Part shown: positions 12,732-26,090 of the stretch, piece after piece
Position numbering within the stretch: the stretch's first letter is position 1
Layout of the letters: each line of letters begins with the position of its first letter
The notes under the pieces: model-generated
Databases searched by the model: none
What the model saw: the letters and a program-made list of their open reading frames with translations, nothing else
What the model was told of the DNA's origin: nothing
Translations under genes and position numbers: made by a program
Source of the DNA: Selaginella moellendorffii
Lineage: Eukaryota; Streptophyta; Lycopodiopsida; Selaginellales; Selaginellaceae
Direction of reading: 5' to 3'
Assembly (NCBI RefSeq): GCF_000143415.4
Contig: NW_003314355.1
Location: 654,092-718,091, forward strand
DNA length: 64,000 nucleotides

Positions 12732-15700
12732 ATGAAGGCGAGGAAGAAGGCGGGCGTTGGGGCGAGCGCGAGCGCCAAGGGCGTGCTGCGCGTCACGGAG
12801 TCGGGCAATGGCAAGCAGATGAGCGTGGTGGTGGATGTGGGGCAGCATCCCACGCGCATCCGGAGGTTTGATGGGGATGATCTTGGTTGTGGCGATGCGG
12901 CGTGGTTCGCCGCCAGCACCGATGCCGTGCCCACATTCAAGAAATTCCTCCTCCGCGAGGACACGGGCGCGTCGTCGCGACTGGATAGGGTACCATCCGA
13001 TAATCGGACCAGGTCTTACATTTGCCTCCGCCAAAACAGGTGGACGGGTCTTCGATTCGCCGTGATCATGTCCAGGCTCGCGAATGGGCAGCTGAGGGCC
13101 ATGTCGTTCCATCCCCGGAGATTGCCCAAGCAGCAACGGGATCGGTCTAGGAGTAGCAGCAGCGCGGGCGACGAGGAATTGGTGAAGAGGGCGGTCTTGT
13201 TTGCGAGGAGCGCTGCGTTTTGCCAGTGGCGGGAGCAGCAGCAGCAGCAGCAGCTGCAGCTGGCGATGGAGGGCATGCCATCGTCGCAGCAGCACGAGCT
13301 TGATGCCGAGCGGGGCCTCAAGCACCCGAGCGCGCTGGTGGGATTTGACAAAGGGGACAAGGTGGATTGCAGGTGTGGGAAGAACCGTAGCAGAGGTCAA
13401 ATGGTGACTTGTGAGGTGTGTTCCACTCGGGAACATCTGGAGTGTCTGGACTCCAGCTCGCAGGTGTGGTCTCTTCTCCCTCCTCGGATTATAGCTTTTA
13501 GAAAACAGGATGCTACAAGAGGTCCTTTGCACAGCTCAAGGACGCTAAAACAGATGTTTGATCTCTCTTGCAGATAGCAGCGGATTACATCTGCTCCGCC
13601 TGCCTGAGGGCGCAGAAAGAGGAGGTTTTTGTCATCAGTATGGATGAACAGGTTAGTTTCGAGGCATGCACGTCAGATGAGTGGGGAAAAACACACAGGA
13701 TAGATATATTGACAGGGAAAAGTGGCTTCCTTCGTGTGCACAGAAGCTGGAGTTATTTCGTGCCGTCGTCTTTGCCTGAGACTTGCCTTTGGAAAAAGCT
13801 GATTTGCTTTTTGTGCTCCCTCTTGAGAGAGATGGATGGGTGGATGGATGGATGATAGAGATGTTGCCTGTGCGTTCTTGAGCAGGGATTCCAGATGTTC
13901 GCATCAGTCCTAGGGGAAAAGCATTATAATCACTCGATGCTCAGACAGGTTTTTGTTGCAGGAGGAGGGTAGGGTACTACTAAATTCAGGAGATTCTTGG
14001 ACTAACACGCCAAAGGCGAGGGACACAGGAGATGAGTCCGTTTGTTCCCTTTGTGGCTGCGAAGACAATGAAGATTTCGAAACCATGGTACGTGGTGGTA
14101 ACTCTCAGGATAGAAACCACTCGGAGGAAATCTAGTGCATAGTCGTTTCAGAGGTCTCACAGGGGGCATGCAGGCTTGGCAGTCGGTGTAGAAAAGTTGT
14201 AGGAAGCAGATATTTGTCGCGCGGAATTTTTGGGACAGAAGCATTTACAGCTATGGTTTTTCTGTGCAGATACAGCCATGTACATGTGATAATGCTGCAG
14301 TCTCTGCTCATCCTAGCTGTGTCTCGCTAGCACTGGAGGTTTTGACGCAGAAAGATCGAAGTAAGCAGCCGCACACATGCCACGCCTGTGGCTCTGCCAA
14401 GCCTCCTGCATCCAAGCGTTCGTCAAAACGAGCCCCTGCTACGGACACCAGTTCTACGAAGTGCGTCAAGAGATTGCGTAGTGCGCTGGCGCATCCAGGG
14501 AAGACTGAAGCCGATGAAGGCGTACACACAGGAAAATCTCACGAGGCACAGGAAAAAGCAGACGTTGAAGCAAGGAAGGTATGGCTTGTGTTCATACTGT
14601 CTATTCTCTCTGACTTGTGCATATTCCAGCCTGAAGCCAGTCTTTTGGGAGGTCGTTTTAGTAATGCGGCCTCCACTGTTCCAATAAAAAAGCGGAGGAT
14701 ACAGATTATGGATTCTGTGCGGTCTCCATCGCCACCATCCAGGTCTCCATCTCCGTCGATAAAGGTGAACAGGGACGAGTTTTCAGGGAGCAGATATGGG
14801 AAGCTGGAGTCGGACAAAGTGGTGGACGAAAGACTACCAAAGTGCACTCAGAACAAAGTCGAAGAAGAAGAAGAGCCGGGGCTTCACGATTATGATCTGG
14901 TGAAGGATGAAGATTACGAGCGTATGGATCATTTTAGAAGGGATATTGATGGAGATGAAGACGGCGGCATGAGGAAGGATGTTGACAGTGGTGACTCTCA
15001 TGGCAAACGCTCTCACTGGGACTTGAATAAAGGCATGGATGCCTGGGAACGTCCGTGTGAAGATGGACCTGATTACTGCATCGACGCAGGTGCTGAGAAG
15101 TCTCAAGAGATAGTTTCTGGGAACATCACAGAGCATGCTACGTCCGATACAGATGAAGCCGCAACCAAAGACAGGACAACCGAGGAGTTGTGTGCGACAA
15201 GCATGCAGAGCACTGAAGAGAAAAATGAAGCTGATAATGCCAGAGACGAAGGTCAAGCCCAGGGGGACACTGCCGATTATCAAGCATCTCCGGAACAGGA
15301 ACAGGAGCCTGACTCTTTTCCGTCACCGGCTAAGGGTAGTAGTGATCAAACTCAGGCCGAGGCAGTCGAGGATATAAACGGTGACACCAAGGATGATGAT
15401 CCAAAGACCTTTGAAGACTCCGGGGTGAAAAGGACCGGTGAAGCTGAGGACAAAGAAGTCTTTCAAGAGGATGACACGTTCGAAGAGGAAGAAGAACCCG
15501 AGTCAGATAAAGTGCGAGTGGAGGTCGAGGAGGCTGAGAAAGTGGAGGAGGGTCAAATAACTGCTGAGGACTGGGCAGAAGAGGCCTGTGAAGCCGAGCA
15601 CGTTGATTATGATGACTCTGAGGAAGGAGATGAGCCGGTGGAAACAGTGGATGAAAAGGTGGCGCGAGCGGAAGGGGATTCCGAGGGTGAACAAGGAGAG

Positions 15701-17240
15701 ATTCACGAGCTCGAAGCCAAACGTGAATCTGACAACGAGAACAAAGAAGGTCCTTCGTCGGGTGATTACAAAAGCGGTGAAGGTCAGCCTACCGCTAGCG
15801 GCGACGAAGAGTCCAAACCAGAGAAGAATGTTGGCGCGACGCGGCGGGTAAAGGCTTCTGGATGGGATCAGCTTCCTGAAGGCTTCGACACAGCAGAAGA
15901 AGCTTTACGTGCTTCCAAGGAGCTTTTCAGGCGTGGTGTGAGGCCAAATGCCTGGACTGGCAATCGCTTACGACCCCCAGCAGGCTCCCGAGTGTCGCAG
16001 TTTGAAAGCTACGATAGGTTTAGACACGAGGATCCAGCGTGGAGTAGGCACGACCATCACGATCAGAGGTAAGCCGACCCATTCTTGCCTCTGGAAACTC
16101 TACTCAAGCTTTGTTACTCTTTGCAGGAACGAGATGTACGATTCGGACAGGTTCTACTCTCGCGATTTTGGACGTGGTAGAAGTCGGGGTGGTCCGAGCT
16201 CTCCACTCGTACCTCGAAGAGCGGAACCATGGATGAATGGTTCCGTGGTTCCGCCGGGACAGTGGGGTCCAAAGCACCACCTTTCTCCGCCAGCTCGTTT
16301 CTCCGAGGGTGGCGGCGGGTTTGGTCCCCACGGCCAAGCTAACGCCGCCGCCGTGGCCGCTGCAAAGGTGGAGAGTAGCGGCTTCGTTGTAGCACCGGAC
16401 GGCACCATCACCAAGGCCGGTAGTCCAGGAGCGGCGGTGGTCCGGGGTGGTGGCGGAAGAGCATTTCCAGCAGCAGGACGGAATCCTCCTCCCTTGATCC
16501 TGAATCCCACTCGAGCAGCGGACCCGGAAGCCATGGCTCCTCCAGGGAGAGGCATCGGTTTGAGTCCGGTGCTGAGAGTCGGCCCCGGGATGGGAATGGT
16601 GGGAGTAAGCCCCGGCTTGCGAAGCAGTCGTGGGGTGTTTGACAGGAGCTACGGTGGTGGTCACGGTTTGGAGGGTCCGGCAATGAGAGCAGCGCCGGAT
16701 GGTCGAGGTGGTGGCTACGTTGGTGAGCCGCATCCGGAGAGATGGGATCACCGCAGGGAGAGGAGCCCGAGCATCCGTCGGCGATCGAGATCGAGGTCCA
16801 GGAGTGACTCGCCTCGGAAGAGTCTGAGGCACCACAGCCGGTCTCCTCCTCCGGGGTACGCGAGCTCGGCGAGAGAGATGTCTCCGGCGTCGTCGGTTCC
16901 AAAGCTTCCGCTGCCGCCACCACCCCCGCGAGGCCAGAGGTCGCCACCCGCGGGGCTCAAGCGCTTGAGTGATCGAAGAGACGAGCGGAGGTTTTTCGAG
17001 ATGGAGTACCACCATCACCAGCAGCAGCAGCAGCATTGCCTGGAGTCGCAGCGAGAGCCTCGAACTTCGGGGTGGGATCTTGGGCCTGGCGACGTTGGGC
17101 GGATCTCGTCGGGGAGATTTGACGTCGAGTTAGAGAGGAATCACGATAGGCGGAGGAGGGACAGAGGGTTTTCGAGTAGCAGGCCTGGTAGAGATGGCGA
17201 GGAGGAAGTGGCTCCCAGGAGGAGACGACCACCTTCGTGA
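12732..17240 (+). CDS. Large PHD-finger, acidic and RS-rich nuclear protein
   Basis: Exons are about 12732-13462, 13574-13651, 13962-14089, 14271-14578, 14630-16071 and 16127-17240. The N-terminal part precedes a PHD-like Cys/His cluster (CRCGKNRSRGQMVTCEVC ... HLEC, then YICSAC in the next exon). A second cluster follows (CSLCGC, then CTCDNA..AHPSC and HTCHAC). A long Glu/Asp-rich region (about 14770-15830), a conserved block WDQLPEGFDTAEEALRAS and RPNAWTGNRLRPP, and an RS-type tail (RRRSRSRSRSDSPRKS) complete it. It is probably a nuclear chromatin- or RNA-associated protein; I cannot name the family. A GT...AG segment at 12990-13040 is read through here because splicing it would shift the frame into a stop near 13150. 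A CAG tract at 13232-13255 encodes poly-Gln. It might be two fused gene models. Confidence 0.6.
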
Positions 17241-17308
17241 AAGGGACGAAGACGAAGAACACACTTATTCCCTGGATATGCTTTTGATAAACCCTAAACC
17301 CTTGGGCG

Positions 17309-18649
17309 ATGGAGGTAGCTCTAGCGCCGCGCCAGGGATTGTCGCCTCAGTGGAATGTGGATGATCTGCATCCGCGGCGGCGGCGATGGCAGCAGCGCGT
17401 GGATTGTCGCGTTGGATTCTCCGGGGCCGCGAATGCGAGCGGCGGTGTGATGCTAGGGCGGAAGTTCGAGGTGGAGCACGTCCTCGAGGCGCAGCAATTC
17501 GACCGGGAGCTGCTGGAGGGGATCTTTGGCGTGGCCAAGGAGATGGAGGCGATCGTGGAGGGGAGATCCGGCGGCGGCTCCACGATGCTCAAGGGATATC
17601 TCATGGCGACGCTGTTTTACGAGCCATCGACGAGGACGAGGCTGTCGTTTGAGTCGGCCATGAAGCGCCTGGGTGGAGAAGTGCTCACCACGGAGAATGC
17701 TCGCGAGTTCTCGTCGGCTGCCAAAGGGGAGACGCTCGAAGGTGAGGTTTGGTTCTCTCTCTTCATTGTTTTTCTTCGATCTCGGAAGCTCAAAGATGTC
17801 TATCAGACACGATCAGGACGGTGGAAGGCTACTCGGATATAATCGTGATGAGACACTTTGAGAGTGGAGCTGCCAAGCAAGCTGCCGCTGTGTCGAGCAT
17901 CCCAGTGATCAATGCTGGCGATGGACCTGGGCAGCATCCCACGCAGGTAGCTCAAAGGCCTTCCTTCCTTCGTTGGATCGAGTAAGGAAAAACGCTTGGA
18001 TCTTTGGCAGGCACTGTTAGATGTTTACACGATTCAGAGAGAGACCGGGCGGCTCGACGGGATCAAAGTCGGGCTCGTTGGAGACCTTGCCAACGGAAGA
18101 ACTGTTCGATCTCTGGCCTACTTGCTCGCCAAGTACGATGGTGTCAAGTTCTACTTCGTCTCTCCAGACGTGGTGAAGATGAAGGTATGAGGAGACGAAG
18201 AAGAAGTTCCATGAGTTTTCTGACGAGCTCTTTGCTTCTTGTGTCAAGGATGATATCAAAGAGTATCTTACCTCCAAGAACATAGAGTGGGAAGAGTCGA
18301 AGGATCTCATGGAAGTGGCATCCAAATGCGATGTCATTTACCAGACGCGCATTCAACGCGAGAGATTTGGCGACAAGATCGAGCTCTACAACCAGGCCCG
18401 TGGAAAATACATTGTGGACCGCAAAGTAGTGGATGTGCTTCAAAGCCATGCCGTTGTTTTGCATCCTCTTCCCAGGCTTGACGAGGTATCTGTCTCACAC
18501 ACATTTGTTTCGTTGTCTTATTTGGTTTCGTGTGTGCGCAGATTACCACAGAAGTAGATGTCGATCCAAGAGCTGCGTATTTTAGACAGGCCAAAAATGG
18601 TCTTTTCATTCGTATGGCTTTGCTGAAGTTGCTATTGCTTGGGTGGTGA
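17309..18649 (+). CDS. PYRB: Aspartate carbamoyltransferase, plastid precursor
   Basis: Five exons: 17309-17741, 17807-17946, 18011-18184, 18249-18485 and 18542-18649. An Arg-rich leader of about 45 residues suits a plastid transit peptide. Catalytic motifs are intact: carbamoyl-phosphate loop [64 protein letters not shown] and [12 protein letters not shown], ending with [19 protein letters not shown]. The enzyme joins carbamoyl phosphate and aspartate to give carbamoylaspartate, the committed step of de novo pyrimidine synthesis. Plant enzymes act as plastid trimers inhibited by UMP. The start is the first ATG of the long open first exon, 68 bp after the preceding stop. All four introns are about 55-65 nt and the frame is continuous across them. 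Confidence 0.93.
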
Positions 18650-18810
18650 TTGAAACTAAGTTCATAAATGATAAAACACTCGCCAAACGCGATTGTGGAA
18701 CGGAAGAAGCAAGACTTTGGAAACCATGGTCCCTTCATCCTGGATAGCGTGTGCCTCTTCCCGTTCTTGCTGGCCAGGCTCACGGAACTGCTCCACTCTC
18801 TTTTCAATCT

Positions 18811-19230
18811 TTACGCAGCAGCTGCGCCGGAATTGTCATCTTCCACAAGCATATAGTCCTGGATCAGCTGCAGAAACTCGGGGCACTCTTCGAAGCTCTG
18901 GTATGGAGCGGCGAGCTTGTCGACCACTAATCGGAGGATCCATTTCTCATCACTGTTTAGCTTCTCAAGGACATTCTTTTTAGCTTGCGGCGGGCGTCCA
19001 TGGCGTGGGAACATGCAGCCACCGCATCCAGTTGTTTGGGAATTTGTCCATCGATACACGATCCTGTGTGTTCATCCAAACTGATTCAACGCTTACTTGG
19101 ATGGACGGTGCGAACCTGTGAAGCATATCAGGACTCCACAAAGAAAGTTCGGGCATCCAAGTCGATGACGTAGATGAAATTGACGTCGATCTTGATATCC
19201 AGCTACGGCCGCTCCATCGTCGGTTCGTGA
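18811..19230 (-). CDS. Uncharacterised protein, probable two-exon gene or fragment
   Basis: The 3' exon (about 19050-18811, minus) encodes a Lys/Glu-rich C-terminus (KKNVLEKLNSDEKWILRLVV ... ECPEFLQLIQDYM) ending GAAAA. Upstream, another frame reads DIKIDVNFIYVIDLDARTFF before a stop, so an intron or frameshift must join them. A donor-like GTAAGC and an acceptor ACACAG are present near 19100 and 19065. No family is recognised and the N-terminus is unclear. It is convergent with the PYRB gene, 162 bp away. Confidence 0.35.
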
Positions 19231-19439
19231 TTGACACAAAAACGCCCAGCTCCAAAGCAACAGAATTTAGATTGGCAGGCTCGTGATGTGCAGCTGACAA
19301 ACAAGTGGTGTCAACCAAATGGTTATTTCGAGTTAAGAGGAACGCAGCGAATCAGGTTGTTTGGTTTAAACCCAGGTATGTGGCCCGTGGATTTACACAA
19401 ATCCCGTACTGGTGTTATGGCTGCTCCTCTGCAACTGTA

Positions 19440-20180
19440 AACTGTTGCAATTGAAACCAGACTTATCTTATGGAAGAGACTTGGTCAGTATATCAGCTAG
19501 CTGCCTCATGGTTGAGCAAACTTGGAGAACAAGCTCCTGGACATAGTGATAGCGTAGCTGTCTTTTGGTCATGGATGTTGTTGGAAATGGTTGAAGACTA
19601 AAGGTTAAGCTCCATAGGGTGGAAACAGGAGTACAGTCGTGCATATTAAACCATTTGAGAATTTCATCACCTATGGAACTGGTCCCATATAATATTAAGA
19701 CCAAGACAGAACTTAATGTCACCGAGATTGTCCATCTCAAATTGAGAAAAAAATCTGTTCTTTGATATTTTGTAGAAAAGCAAGACAGTTTGTGACGAAA
19801 TCAATACGTTTCTGATTAGCAGCATTTCTGAAAAATCCAATAGAGTTGAGAAATTTGTCCAACCAAGCTTTAGGAGATTATTTGAGACCATATAAAGCTT
19901 TCTTGAGGTGACAAACTGCTTCTGATAACCCTTTGATTTCTGGATAAAGATTTCTTCATTGAGATCTTCATACAGGAACGCTGTAGATGTACCTCAAGAT
20001 CATATTGATGCTAAAGCAAGCATATGTACCACAGGTGAGTACGTCTCAGTAAAATCTAAGCCATTGTGTAAATCTGCAGGATATACCTGAACCAAACGAC
20101 CTGATTAGTACTTAAAATAGCCATTTGGTTTGTCTGTCAGCTGCCTTTCAAACTAGCATCCAAGTGTAAAGAGTGATTGA
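19440..20180 (-). mobile_element. Ty1/copia remnant: RT and RNase H pieces
   Basis: Minus-strand frames give, in order, an RT segment (FLYEDLNEEIFIQKSKGY near 19950-20000), then QFEMDNLGDIKFCLGLNI near 19690-19745. They then jump to RNase H-like pieces (YHYVQELVLQ, then ADILTKSLP near 19468-19495). The order is right for copia pol, but several hundred bases are missing between RT and RNase H and frames change. It is inactive and LTRs are not recognised. Confidence 0.7.
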
Positions 20181-20562
20181 TACTTGGAGTCTATTATGGC
20201 TTGCCACTCTGCAGCAAGAGGACCTGTGAGCACCTGAGGAAGCTCTGGTAACTCAGGTGGTGGTAGAGGTGGTGGATTGATTGGAGGCTGCCTTGCTTCT
20301 TGTGGTGCTCCCTCTGAAGCTGAGCATACCTATGGAGTCATTCCTTGTAATCTTGTTATTTGTACTTGCCCAGATTAGTTTTGTCTTCTCCCAGGGTTGT
20401 GGGTGATGTGGCATTTAAAGTGTGATATGGAGATGAATGAATATTCATGATTCTAGATTCCCTAGGAATCATGAGAGAAAAATATAACACAAATAGAGAT
20501 TTTAGAAGAAACCAATAAGTTATATAAAAGAAGGCATTAAAGATCTAAAAGAAATTAACAAG

Positions 20563-20725
20563 TGTGAGTGCATGGGAATATATAAAATATGCATATCAAT
20601 TAACTCAAAAACCTTAGTTTATACATAAGAGCAAGTGGTCTGGATTGAAACCCAACAGTTACCAAAATCCCACTATACTAATATTAATATATGGCATCGT
20701 AACTGTAAACTTGGACCCCTCCTCT
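20563..20725 (-). repeat. 3' LTR of family B element
   Basis: In element orientation this ends ...ATGCACTCACA and contains ATACTAATATTAGT-like and TAGTGGGATTTT-like blocks shared with 25128-25285, 60537-60712 and 61500-61665. The start is approximate; it follows a purine-rich GAGGAGGGG tract, as expected after a polypurine primer site. Confidence 0.6.
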
Positions 20726-23700
20726 TGGAATAATGGAAGACCATTAGGGTTTTCTTGTAGATGGGCCGGGATTTGGAGGAAAATTAGGAGGAGGCATTGG
20801 TAAATTTGTAAGTAGTATTAGTTGTTCTTAATCCCTTTGTATGATGTCACAATTTTTGGAGGATTGGTTTGTTAGACATCATGCCAAACCTCATAAATTT
20901 GTGGTCCAACTTGCCGCAACACTTGATATGGTCCTTTCAACTGCCCTTTAGATAAACCACGTACTATAAAATGGGGAAAACTGACTAACACCAAATCATC
21001 CACTTTATACTTTGCAAGTGGATAATGATGGCAGTTGTAATGCCATTGTTGTCCCACTTATACACAGCCCAAGTGTTCGGTAGACTTTGCTTGAGCAAGT
21101 GAAAGAATGCTTGTCAAATATTGATCCCATGACTTAGTATCGGCAACTCGTGATAATTACAAAGGTAAACCCAACTCCATTAATAATATTGGATCATGAC
21201 TATATAAGAGTTTATGTGATAAAGCACCAACAAAACTCTACACCCTTGTGACATATGCATACCAAAGAAATGACAAATAACCATCCCAATCCGAATAATT
21301 CACGTACTTCGCAATCATCCTTTTGAATGTTCGAACGAGCCATTCCACTAAATTATTTGTTTGTGGATGATAAGCACTCATGAAAGTGTGTTATATCCCC
21401 AACTGAGAAGTCAAAATATGAAATGCCTCAGCCATAAATGCGAGACCATTATCCGAAAGAATCCACTCTGGACAAGAATGCTAGAACACCATTGATTGAA
21501 GAAGGAGTATCCAACAGCAATTTCAAAGGTGCTAGCAAGAGCAACAATTTCCACCCAATGAGTTAAGTAGTCAGAAGCAATAATAACATACTCATTGCCA
21601 ACAGTTGATCGTGGAAAAAGTTCTATAAGATCAAATACCACTAACTCAAACAAATGAGAAATTACAATTGACTCTAATCGTCCTTCAATAGCACAAGGGG
21701 GAGTACTACGAACTTGGCACCAAACACAACTACGCATAAAATAAAGAAAGCCGTCTTCAAAGTGATATTGAGAATGTAAATGTCAGAATGGTAAGTCATT
21801 AGCAAGTGATGTAGGATTCTCAAACCCATCTCGAAGCTTTCGAATCCATGGCTCAATTTTTTGAGCTTTGCAAACTTCATCAAGACAAGGTAAATTTTGC
21901 TCTACACCTTGTAAACATTAAATGTCAAATACAGCAACTACTAATAGCACAGAATCCTCATCTAGAAATTCTATAGATGCTGGAATAATAGGCTCGTCAA
22001 AAATATTAGAAGAGAGTGAAAAAGGAAGAAGAGCTTGAGAAAGGGCATCAACATCAGCTATAGAACTCCCTGGGCGATAAACAATATCAAAATCATATAT
22101 CTGAAATTTCAAATCCCACCAAGTAGTACAACCAACTAGATTATTCCACTTCAATAATGAACGGCAACATGATCACCTTCCAGTAATGTTTGAGAACTAT
22201 GTAAATATGCATGAAGTTTCTCGAAACCTCAGATTGTTACTAAACACTCCTTCTTTGTCGTGGAATAGTTCACCTCTGTTAGTTGTAATGTACAGCTTAT
22301 ATATGTAACAGATGGCACTGACTAGGCACACTTAGCCTCTTTTGCATCAACACACCTTTAAGACCAATATCAGAAGTATTTATGTGCAAAATGAAATGTT
22401 GAATGTAATTAGAATATACCAAAACTAAAAGAGTTGTTAATAGCTCCTTGAGATCCATGAAATCCCACTCACAGTCTTCAGACTAAATGAAAGATGATGT
22501 TGATAATTTCAGCAACACTCACAATAGTGCAATGTGATCAGAAAGATGATCTATAAAATGACCAAGATATTACACTTTACCCAGGAAGTGTTCTACATCA
22601 TTCACACACTTCAGAGTAGGGAACTTTAGAATAGTCACAAGTTTGCCATTTTTGGATCAACTTGCAAAACCTCACAAGAAATATAGTACCCAAGATAAGT
22701 TGTGTCCTTGGAACCAAACACGCACTTTGACCGCTTCAACTTTAAACTAACTTCCCATAGTTGATCTAACACTTTACAAATATCGGACGTGTTCCTCCCA
22801 TATCCCTTTCGAGTGGATTAAGACATCATTGATGAAGTTATTAGTCACCTTCAACATATCATAAAGAACCTCATCCATCATTTGTTGGAAAGTTTCAAGA
22901 GCATTGTTTAAACCAAATGGCATCACCAAAAACTCATACAAACCAAATGGTGTACGAAAAGCTTTCTTAGGAATATCTTCTTTGCATATCGGTACTTGCC
23001 AATATCTAGAAGCAAGATTTAGCTTGGTGAACCAATGACTTCTCCCCAGACGATCCAAGAGATCAGTAATGTGGGGAAGAAGGTACACATTCGGGATCGT
23101 CCCTTCATTTAACGGATGATAGTCAATGTAGAAACGAATACTTCCATCAAGCTTCATCACAAGATGAGGTTCATATGCTCAAGGACCTTGCAACTTTCAA
23201 ATAACACTTTTTTCCAACATCTTCTTGATGTTTGTACGTAAAATCTTGATCTCTTTGGGTGACCGATGACAAATAGGAACCTTGATTGGATGAGCATCCC
23301 CAGTTGGAATCGAATGACATGTGACAATCTTGGCCCCAGACAATACGTCAAATTCAAAAAGATCGGCATACTCCTTCATAAGCTAGTCAACTGTTGCAAC
23401 ACAAATACCATTAGAAGGATCAAAAAAGGGAAGAGCGAAACAAGACAAAAACATAGAAGGAAGTAATAGAGAGACAAAAGTAATGGAAGTAGAGGTAGAA
23501 ACAGAGGGATGAAGAGGTACGAAAGTGAGAGGAATGGATGAAATATAAAGAAGTATGAGATAAAGGGGAGAAACCTCAAAGTCACACTTTGCATGATTGT
23601 GCTGTAATTAATTTATACCAAGGATGAGGTCAAAAACTTGACTCGGCACCACCTGCAATAACTGCAACTTAAGTTCAAGATCGCCCATATGCACAACTAA

Positions 23701-25127
23701 GTCTACCTCATCTTGTGCATATGCATGTGTATAGCCGTTGCCATAAAGAATGAAAACTGGCTTTGCCATACGACATAAATGTGAATGGCAACATGTGGCA
23801 ATAGGTCGAGCAATAGAACATAAACTTGAATCTATATCAACCAACATAAAAAGAATGACAGGAAACCCTTTATTATAAAAACGAGTTTGGAAAGTAAACA
23901 CTTGATGAACTTGTGCCAAATGAACTCCTTGATAATACTCTCGAAAGAAAGATAGAGGCGTCACTAACTTATTTGCGTAAGATCCCTCCGTTACTCGTAT
24001 GACTCTTTGTTTCTTGGATGCATCTCAGTGTCCAGACCTCTATTGCAGTAGCACCAATAGGACGTTGTTGACACCAAAGTCTCCATCCAAGGAATGAAGG
24101 CCACCAATCCGAAAAACGTTGACAATGCCAATAAGTGTGACCAACTTTATCATATGCTCAATAATGATCACAACCATGACCATGTCCTCACCCTTGTCCT
24201 TGAACTCGAGCAGCAGTAACATCAACCTCCATTGGAATAGGACCATCTCTCACAGGAAGTGGAACTAAAGTACGTGCAGCAAGAAGTGGAAGAGGCAATG
24301 TCTCATAATGTTATGCTAAGTGAAGGGCATCGTCAAGGGTGGCTTGAGCAAGTGCATGCATAAGTCCTTGAAGTGCTGGCCACAACATTCCCAACTTAAT
24401 CTGCTCCAACATATTTGGCTCCGCACGAAGCAAGAGGTTTTGGAAACGAATACCAAATTGCATCACCGACTTAGATGGCCTTTAACAAAGATGATGCAAT
24501 TGTTGGAAGGTAGCATCACAATCGTCAATATATTTAAATGTGCATTTGAAGACATCCGAGAGAATACTCCAATCCTTACAAGTGGTTGCTCTTAAACCAT
24601 TGTACCATTGTAGTGCCATCCCTTGGAGATATATGGGAAATTCACATAAACATCAAGCATCATCCCAAGAATGATATATAACAATTATCATGAAGTGATC
24701 AAATCAATAGTACACATCATCCCCAAGATTTCCATAAAAGAACTTCAGCCGAATATGAGGATTGGCATCAAGAGTAGAAGGAGTTATACCATATGCCATA
24801 AATGCCACCATTAATTGAGTTTGGTTATTCAACTGCAATCATATAGCATTGAGCAATTGCACTAACTGTTGCTCTAGAGTCAAAAGGGGAGGAGATTGCT
24901 ACTTTGCTATCAAGATGAATGAAAAGAAAAGAGCAAAAGAAAATAAATGAAAAAAAAAACTAGAAGGAAAGAGAGATCTAGACCATGTAAAAGCTAAATC
25001 TAAATTAAAATCCCAAAAGGAAAGAACAAAAAAAAGGAAATGGAAAAAACTAAATCTTAATATGCAAAAGCTAAATCTAAACCAAAATCCCAAATCCACA
25101 ATTAAAGTTGCCCCTCAACTCCACTAA

Positions 25128-25285
25128 TGTGAGTGCATGGAATATGGAAAGGGAATATAGAAAATATGTATATCAATTAACCCAAAAACCTTAAGTTATA
25201 TACAAGAGCGAGTGGTCCAGATTGAAACCAATCTGATGGCTACCAAAATCCCACTATGCTAATATTAGTATATGGTGTACTCTTA
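25128..25285 (-). repeat. 5' LTR of family B element
   Basis: Clearly similar to the left copy at 20563-20725, with substitutions and indels, so the insertion is old. On the element strand it ends ...CATGCACTCACA followed by TTAGTGGAGTTGAGGGGC. I could not assign a tRNA primer site with confidence. Confidence 0.55.
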
Positions 25286-26090
25286 GTTATATAAAAGAAT
25301 GAAAAAAAGCTTTTGAAATGTCTAAATATGTTTAACAACATTTAAAAGTGTTTCTAAAGTGATCTTAATAAACAGTAATAGTGAACCACCGACATTGGAC
25401 CAATCAAGACAAGTTCAATTATTCCCCCTTCCTTGAGCAATACAAGGAACCAACTCCTCTTTTGATGTACAGTGTCCAAGTCAACATCCCTAGACTACCT
25501 TTTCATATCCATTGCTTGCTTTTCAATTTTGCACTTAATTTGCTTCATGGGTTTTTTTTTCAACGAATGACTTAGCAAAGAAATTTCAAGTTCAAGTTAC
25601 AACTGTCCAATCACTAGGGAGACATTGGCATGCTAGACAAGTCCAATGATATCCCTATTATTCAGCTTGAGCTTCTTCATATCAAAGAAAGCATCTGCAA
25701 AATAATCCATGTTAGAAAGGAAATTCTTTCCTTAGTAGTTCTGACAAACAAGTTCCAGCAGTTGAGTTATGGATTGCTTACATATCCAGTGCCAGAAAAA
25801 TGTGCTCTACATAGAGGTGGAGACTGTGGAACATATTATGCATATGTGTCCAGCATTCAAACACATCCCAGAGCACCTCCATTTACAACAACAAGGGTCA
25901 TGATTGACTACACTAACCACCCCAAGCCAAAGAAGTGGCAATCTTCCTCATGGAGATCATCGCATATCCAGCTCCTTCAGTCTGCCCTAGCTCTCCCAGA
26001 GCCGCTGGCCGTGGCCGCTGGTCATGGACAGGATCAAAATCCCTTGCTCGGGGGGCAATGCCCCTAGATCCACACAAAACAAGAGATCCG
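25286..26090. other. Intergenic, no gene called
   Basis: An open frame at 25630-26067 includes CALHRGGDCGTYYAYVSS but shows no recognised domain. The last 5 bases (ATCCG, 26086-26090) are the left target-site duplication of the chromovirus insertion. Confidence 0.4.

Larger units (their letters stand above)
20563..25285 (-). mobile_element. Decayed Ty3/gypsy element (family B), minus strand
   Basis: Short similar sequences at both ends look like LTRs of about 160 bp; both start TGTGAGTGCATGG on the plus strand at 20563 and 25128. Reading right to left on the minus strand: gag pieces (24820-24300), protease region (23960-23600), RT with LNEGTIPNVYLLPHITDLLD and MPFGLNNALETFQQMMDEVL (23130-22780), an RNase H/connection piece (about 22200-21920, DVDALSQALLP), and integrase with CVWCQ and SDYLTHWVEIVALASTF (21740-21430). 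A C-terminal IN piece ends near 20872. Many stops and frame changes make it inactive. A sister copy lies on the plus strand at 56.3-60.7 kb. Confidence 0.8.

Noticed and set aside
12714-13532. 272-codon minus-strand open frame
   Set aside because: Antisense shadow of the PHD/RS gene; its composition (His/Leu/Pro-rich) is typical of reading GC-rich coding DNA backwards.
16104-17036. 310-codon minus-strand open frame
   Set aside because: Antisense of the RS/Gly-rich exon; biased composition and no recognisable domain.
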